DNA of 34,321 nt from Nitrospirota bacterium (GTDB lineage Bacteria; Nitrospirota; Thermodesulfovibrionia; Thermodesulfovibrionales; UBA9159), in contig JAJYIF010000035.1 in NCBI GenBank assembly GCA_021790195.1, positions 1-34,321 of the forward strand, written 5' to 3'. The notes below the pieces were generated by a model. The model searched no databases. It was not told the DNA's origin and worked only from the letters and a program-made list of their open reading frames with translations. Position numbers and translations under genes: made by a program. Positions 32,117 to 34,321 of the stretch are shown piece by piece (positions within the stretch are counted from its first letter, which is position 1; every line of letters begins with the position of its first letter).

Positions 32117-33372
32117 GGGAAGAACCGGACCGGAACAGCCGTTATACGTTGCTTATGGGACGTCGGGAATTTCCGAACGTCTTTCGGTTAGCAGTAGTCG
32201 CTTTTTTCCCCCTTCTTTTTCTTCTTGCAGCCGGGCCTTTGGAGGCATCGGAGAAGGCCGAGGTAAAGGACATCCATTTCTGGTCGTCCCAGGGGTATAC
32301 GAGGGTCATCGTTGATCTCTCCCGCCCGGTCGAATTCACCAAAAGGCGCTTGTCTGGACCCGACAGGCTTTTCTTTGACCTCAAGGACTCGAAGATGGTG
32401 AAGGAGATCCATACCAAGCTGCCTGTGGGCGACGGCATCCTGAAGGCGGTAAGGGCGGGCCAGTACGATGCCGACACGGTGAGGATCGTGCTCGACCTCG
32501 AGACCATGGAAGATTTCAACGCCTTTGTCCTCGACGATCCGGCAAAATTGGTCATCGACGTCAATGCGAAGAAGAATGAGAAGCACGACGGGTTCGCGGC
32601 TTCGAAGAAGGTGATAGTGATAGACCCCGGACACGGCGGGCATGATTCAGGGGCATGCGGTCCTAATGGGCTGAAGGAGAAGGACGTTGTGCTCGATATC
32701 GCGCTCAAGGTCAGGGACATCCTGTCGAATGACCCGAACTTGAAGATCGTTCTCACGAGGGACAAGGATGTCTTCATCCCGTTGCCCGAGAGGACCCTTA
32801 TTGCGTTAAGGAACAACGCTGACCTCTTTGTCTCGATCCATGCCAATGCGAGCCCGAGGAGCGGTGCGAGGGGCATAGAAACCTATCTCCAGAACTGGAC
32901 GACCGAGGAAGAGGCCATAAGGGTCGCGGCAAGGGAGAATTATGTGACCGTGAAGAGGATGAAGGAGAAGATGGCCCAGTACAGGAACGACGACGTAGGC
33001 AAGATATTGAGCGATCTCAACAGGGACTATAAGCGCGATGAGTCCATCGCCCTTGCCAACTATGTCCAGAGGTCTCTATATGCGAGCGCTGCCAAGGTCA
33101 ATGCGAGGACGATCAATCTCGGCGTCAAGCAGGCGATGTTTTTCGTGCTCATGGGGGCGAATATGCCGTCCATACTCGCCGAGGTATCTTTCATAAGCAA
33201 CCCGCACGAAGAGAAGCTGCTCTCGACCGAGGCCTACCGGAAAGTGCTGGCTTCCTCAATAGCGGCGGGCATAAAGACCTATTTTTCGTCCCTGTCTCCG
33301 GTCCAGAAGATGGCGGATGCCAAGAGCGGGGCGCATCCCGAGGGTCTGCGCGAGTTCGCGACAGGGCGGTAA
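32113..33372 (+). CDS. AMIN-domain N-acetylmuramoyl-L-alanine amidase
   Basis: The 419-residue protein has a hydrophobic export segment (about 24-45), an AMIN domain (about 48-155, DIHFWSSQGYTRVIVDLSRPVEF), and an Amidase_3 zinc domain. The last shows VIDPGHGGHDSGA (first His ligand), a later LKEKDVVLDIA Glu region, SIHANA (His) and ILAEVSFISNPHE (Glu). AmiC-like enzymes cut the bond between MurNAc and the stem peptide during cell separation. The ATG at 32113 overlaps the previous stop; a second ATG (32155) lies 14 codons in. Confidence 0.92.
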   Translation: MREEPDRNSRYTLLMGRREFPNVFRLAVVAFFPLLFLLAAGPLEASEKAEVKDIHFWSSQGYTRVIVDLSRPVEFTKRRLSGPDRLFFDLKDSKMVKEIHTKLPVGDGILKAVRAGQYDADTVRIVLDLETMEDFNAFVLDDPAKLVIDVNAKKNEKHDGFAASKKVIVIDPGHGGHDSGACGPNGLKEKDVVLDIALKVRDILSNDPNLKIVLTRDKDVFIPLPERTLIALRNNADLFVSIHANASPRSGARGIETYLQNWTTEEEAIRVAARENYVTVKRMKEKMAQYRNDDVGKILSDLNRDYKRDESIALANYVQRSLYASAAKVNARTINLGVKQAMFFVLMGANMPSILAEVSFISNPHEEKLLSTEAYRKVLASSIAAGIKTYFSSLSPVQKMADAKSGAHPEGLREFATGR

Positions 33373-33994
33373 ACAGCTCTTGCCTGCAGAAAGCAAGATC
33401 TCACTTTATATCCTTCTCGTCATAGGCCTGTTCGTCATACAGGACCTGAAGGTCCAGTTGATCGCGGCGTCTGCTGTCTTTCTCGCCGCCCTGATATTCC
33501 TCCCCTTCAAAAAGGTCAGGGGCGGCTTCATTCCGATCACCATATTCCTTTCATTCACCTTCGCCGGTAACCTCTTTTTTCATCCCGGAAGGATCATCTT
33601 CAGCAAGGGTCCTCTTTCGGTAACCGATGAAGGGCTTCAGCTTGCGTCGTTGAGGACGGCAAGAGTTTTTACCATGCTGTTCGGCGCCAAGATACTCACC
33701 TTTCTCCTGCCTGCGAGGGAGATGGTGCGCGCCTTCGAGAGGATGCTGAGGCCGCTGGAGAGGCTCGGGGTGCCGGTGAAGGATTTCTTTTCAGTGATGG
33801 CCCTTACCCTCGAGTCCTTTCCGGTGCTTATAGACTACCTTGGTAAGGCCTATAGAGAAGATGCAAGAAACAACGACATCAAGGGGTTCCGCGGACGCAT
33901 AAGGCACGTGGTGTCTTTTATGATGCCGGTCTTTGTAAAGAGCATGCATTCGCCGGAGAGTTTTTTTGAGTCGCCGGACAAGAAAAAAACATAG
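33317..33994 (+). CDS. CbiQ/EcfT-like membrane protein
   Basis: From about residue 25 the product has several membrane helices (SLYILLVIGLFVIQDL, LIAASAVFLAALIFLPF, ITIFLSFTFAGNLFF). It also has the EcfT-type region ...RTARVFTMLFGAKILTFLLPAREMVRAFERMLRPLERLGVPV. It resembles the transmembrane T component of energy-coupling factor transporters, but no ATPase or S component is adjacent. The ATG at 33317 overlaps the amidase end by 56 nt. A TTG at 33380, just after the amidase stop, is a simple alternative that removes a basic N-terminus. Confidence 0.68.
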   Translation: MPRAGRIPRVCASSRQGGKQLLPAESKISLYILLVIGLFVIQDLKVQLIAASAVFLAALIFLPFKKVRGGFIPITIFLSFTFAGNLFFHPGRIIFSKGPLSVTDEGLQLASLRTARVFTMLFGAKILTFLLPAREMVRAFERMLRPLERLGVPVKDFFSVMALTLESFPVLIDYLGKAYREDARNNDIKGFRGRIRHVVSFMMPVFVKSMHSPESFFESPDKKKT

Positions 33995-34061
33995 CCACAG
34001 AGGTCTTAAAGAAAGAAGGGAAATTATTTGAAGGCTCTGTGTTCTCCGAGCTCTCTGTGGC
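33994..34061. repeat. 9-bp perfect inverted repeat GCCACAGAG/CTCTGTGGC
   Basis: Arms at 33994-34002 and 34053-34061 frame a 50-nt spacer containing a third similar piece, GGCTCTGTGTTCTC. Similar CTCTGTG-type sequence occurs at about 16823-16847. It may be a short interspersed repeat of this genome or a weak terminator region. Confidence 0.45.
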
Positions 34062-34073
34062 AGGAAGGGCTTA

Positions 34074-34211
34074 ATGGGCAAGGATATCGACATATTGATC
34101 AAGGGCGGTAAGGTCTACGACGGAACAGGGGAAGACCCCTATGTGGCCGATATCGGTGTTTCTGGAGGCCGGATAGCTTTCATTTCTAATGACCTACTAA
34201 GGAGGTCATAA
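34074..34211 (+). pseudogene. 5' fragment of an amidohydrolase / N-acyl-D-amino-acid deacylase gene
   Basis: Translates as MGKDIDILIKGGKVYDGTG, then EDPYVADIGVSGGRIAF and a stop after 45 codons. The start is the usual N-terminal beta strand of D-aminoacylase-type amidohydrolases, whose full length is near 500 residues; everything after ISN is foreign. The break falls at a GACCT-ACTAAGG-AGGTC sequence. The rest of the gene may lie beyond an inserted element to the right of the window. Confidence 0.6.
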
Positions 34212-34225
34212 GTAAAGCCCCGTAA

Positions 34226-34321
34226 TTAGGCCGCATACCTGAGATTGGGCTCACGGAAGAACCCGCATATTTTTTCCGGATCACGTTGGAGAGACTTCAG
34301 GTAATATCTCACCTTCTCTTG
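34226..34321 (-). CDS. partial minus-strand gene at the right edge, possibly a transposase C-terminus
   Basis: The open frame runs in from the window edge and ends EKVRYYLKSLQRDPEKIC, then GFFREPNLRYAA and a TAA (34226-34228). Only 31 residues are seen. The position directly beside a broken gene suggests an insertion sequence, and the tail looks like those of some transposases. The family cannot be confirmed from this piece. Confidence 0.4.
   Translation of the reverse strand, partial: QEKVRYYLKSLQRDPEKICGFFREPNLRYAA

Overview
The window is about 34.3 kb of bacterial chromosome: two blocks of conserved housekeeping genes around a roughly 9.5 kb accessory island. Gene content points to a Gram-negative (diderm) anaerobe-type bacterium. 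It has TatA/TatC beside an outer-membrane barrel, an AMIN-domain murein amidase, a B12-dependent (class II) ribonucleotide reductase and a HEAT-repeat/HD-GYP pair. The mix resembles Nitrospirota or Desulfobacterota metagenome-assembled genomes, but this assignment is an inference with low confidence.

Core block 1 (about 0.37-22.05 kb). Going rightward: a YkgJ-type cysteine-cluster protein, tRNA-Val(GAC), a lytic transglycosylase, nadA, a MidA-type methyltransferase, a sugar isomerase-like TIM barrel coupled to an FmdB zinc ribbon, coaE-ribF, and a PriA homologue whose helicase motifs are all degenerate. A minus-strand operon follows, transcribed in the order OM barrel, tatA, tatC, 91-aa ORF, HEAT protein, HD-GYP protein. 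Then come an IHF/HU-MerR pair behind a near-consensus promoter, tRNA-Pro(GGG), glgA, two small exported proteins, a DUF4388/TPR/SUMF1-fold membrane protein and nrdJ.

Accessory island (about 22.1-31.7 kb). I read this as an integron-type gene-cassette array without a visible integrase (a CALIN-like array), oriented right to left on the minus strand. Small unrelated genes are separated by imperfect palindromes of attC form (RYYYAAC ... GTTRRRY ends, stems with unpaired bases). Each lies right after one gene's stop and shortly before the next gene's start. Cargo in array order: an HNH endonuclease, a ParE/antitoxin module, a SUKH/SMI1 immunity-like protein, a hypothetical, a coiled-coil/HTH protein, a cupin, a DUF1444-like protein disturbed by an IS256-family fragment, and a restriction-modification set. 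A complete group II intron with its reverse transcriptase sits exactly inside the terminal GTT core of one attC. Two truncated relatives of the same intron sit at two other attC positions. This is the targeting pattern known for group IIC-attC introns. Loss of the integrase/attI end by a deletion starting in the rightmost intron remnant is a plausible but unproven scenario.

Core block 2 (about 31.85-34.07 kb). A NifU-type Fe-S scaffold, an AmiC-like amidase and a CbiQ/EcfT-like membrane protein lie in one overlapping transcription unit. The right edge carries the 5' end of an amidohydrolase/D-aminoacylase gene that stops after 45 codons, next to what looks like the tail of a minus-strand gene, probably a mobile element.
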